Assembly: GCA_021828605.1 (NCBI GenBank)
Contig: JAJZEG010000406.1
Span: forward strand, 1-6,051
Direction: 5' to 3'
DNA from: Pseudomonadota bacterium
GTDB taxonomy: Bacteria; Pseudomonadota; Alphaproteobacteria; Acetobacterales; Acetobacteraceae
DNA length: 6,051 nt
The notes beneath the pieces were generated by a model. That model was given only the letters and a program-made list of their open reading frames with translations, ran no database searches and had not been told where the DNA came from. The translations under genes and the position numbers were made by a program. Shown here in pieces: positions 5,686 to 6,051 of the stretch (positions are counted from its first letter, which is position 1; the number at the start of each line of letters is the position of its first letter).

Positions 5686-6051
5686 ATGACCAATAATCAC
5701 ATGGATTGGGACAAGTTGCGGGTGTTCCACGCGGTCGCCGAGGCGGGCAGCTTCACCCATGCGGGCGACACGCTCAACCTGTCGCAATCGGCGGTATCCC
5801 GCCAGATCTCGGCGCTGGAGGAAGCGCTCGCGGTGCCTTTATTTCATCGCCATGCGCGCGGGTTGATTCTCACCGAGCAGGGCGAGCAGCTCAACCGCAC
5901 CGTCCGCGACGTGTTCGCCAAACTCGCGATGACCGAAGCCTTGCTCACCGAGAGCAAGGAGCGCGCAGCGGGTCGGCTCAAAGTCACCACCACCCATAGT
6001 TTCGGCGTCACCTGGCTGACCCCGCGGCTGAAACGTTTTCTCGAAGCCTAT
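5686..6051 (+). CDS. LysR-family transcriptional regulator, LsrB/VtlR-like (3' end outside window)
   Basis: The first 122 codons of a LysR regulator are present, and the frame is still open at the window end; full members are about 300 residues. The N-terminal winged helix-turn-helix spans about 7-66: DWDKLRVFHAVAEAGSFTHA, then LNLSQSAVSRQISALEE as turn and recognition helix, then PLFHRHARGLILTEQGE. A linker helix (about 67-93) leads into the start of the effector domain, GRLKVTTTHSFGVTWLTPRL. The DWDKLR opening, HRHARGLILTEQGE and the RLKVTTT strand closely resemble the alphaproteobacterial LsrB/VtlR group as I remember it, which is commonly next to trxB and linked to redox and host-association control. 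The sensor cysteines reported for LsrB would lie in the missing part. I chose ATG at 5686, 15 nt after the trxB stop with GGGGA about 11 nt upstream; ATG at 5701 is an alternative. Cotranscription with trxB is likely. Confidence 0.9.
   Translation, partial: MTNNHMDWDKLRVFHAVAEAGSFTHAGDTLNLSQSAVSRQISALEEALAVPLFHRHARGLILTEQGEQLNRTVRDVFAKLAMTEALLTESKERAAGRLKVTTTHSFGVTWLTPRLKRFLEAY

Noticed and set aside
1..6051. CRISPR array, tRNA/rRNA, IS element or prophage parts
   Set aside because: No regularly spaced repeats, cloverleaf, transposase motif, terminal inverted repeats or phage genes were seen on either strand.

Overview
The window is GC-rich, densely packed bacterial chromosome, with short intergenic gaps and one divergent promoter region at about 2385-2537. 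Protein styles and gene order point to an alphaproteobacterium, possibly Rhodospirillales/Acetobacteraceae. The lineage is an inference from the Lrp ... trxB - LsrB/VtlR-type LysR order and from the GC-rich codon use; nothing here fixes a genus.

Left part (minus strand). An ABC-F ATPase of the EttA type (705-2384) is followed 15 nt later by a RimJ/RimL-like GNAT acetyltransferase (177-689), and the two probably share a transcript. Beyond them, an open minus-strand frame with a strong Shine-Dalgarno starts at 128 and leaves the window at base 1. It may be the start of another gene, but its product is not recognisable.

Right part (plus strand). Divergent from ettA is an Lrp/AsnC regulator (2538-3056), whose upstream region carries a perfect 15-bp AT-rich palindrome resembling an Lrp box. 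It is followed, all on the same strand and closely spaced, by an epoxide-hydrolase-like alpha/beta hydrolase (3091-3969), a DsbA-fold 2-hydroxychromene-2-carboxylate isomerase/kappa-GST-like protein (3997-4641), thioredoxin reductase TrxB (4684-5670) and the first 122 codons of a LysR regulator resembling LsrB/VtlR (5686 to the window end).

The likely working theme on the right is thiol redox balance and handling of electrophiles: TrxB supplies reduced thioredoxin, the hydrolase and the glutathione-type isomerase act on reactive small molecules, and two regulators flank the enzymes. That shared role is inferred from adjacency. All recognised genes belong to known families with intact key residues. 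I see no phage, IS element, CRISPR array, tRNA or rRNA, and no convincing evidence for a wholly new system. The most checkable new points are the palindrome in front of lrp, the insertion of two detoxification-type enzymes between lrp and trxB, and the unidentified left-edge frame.
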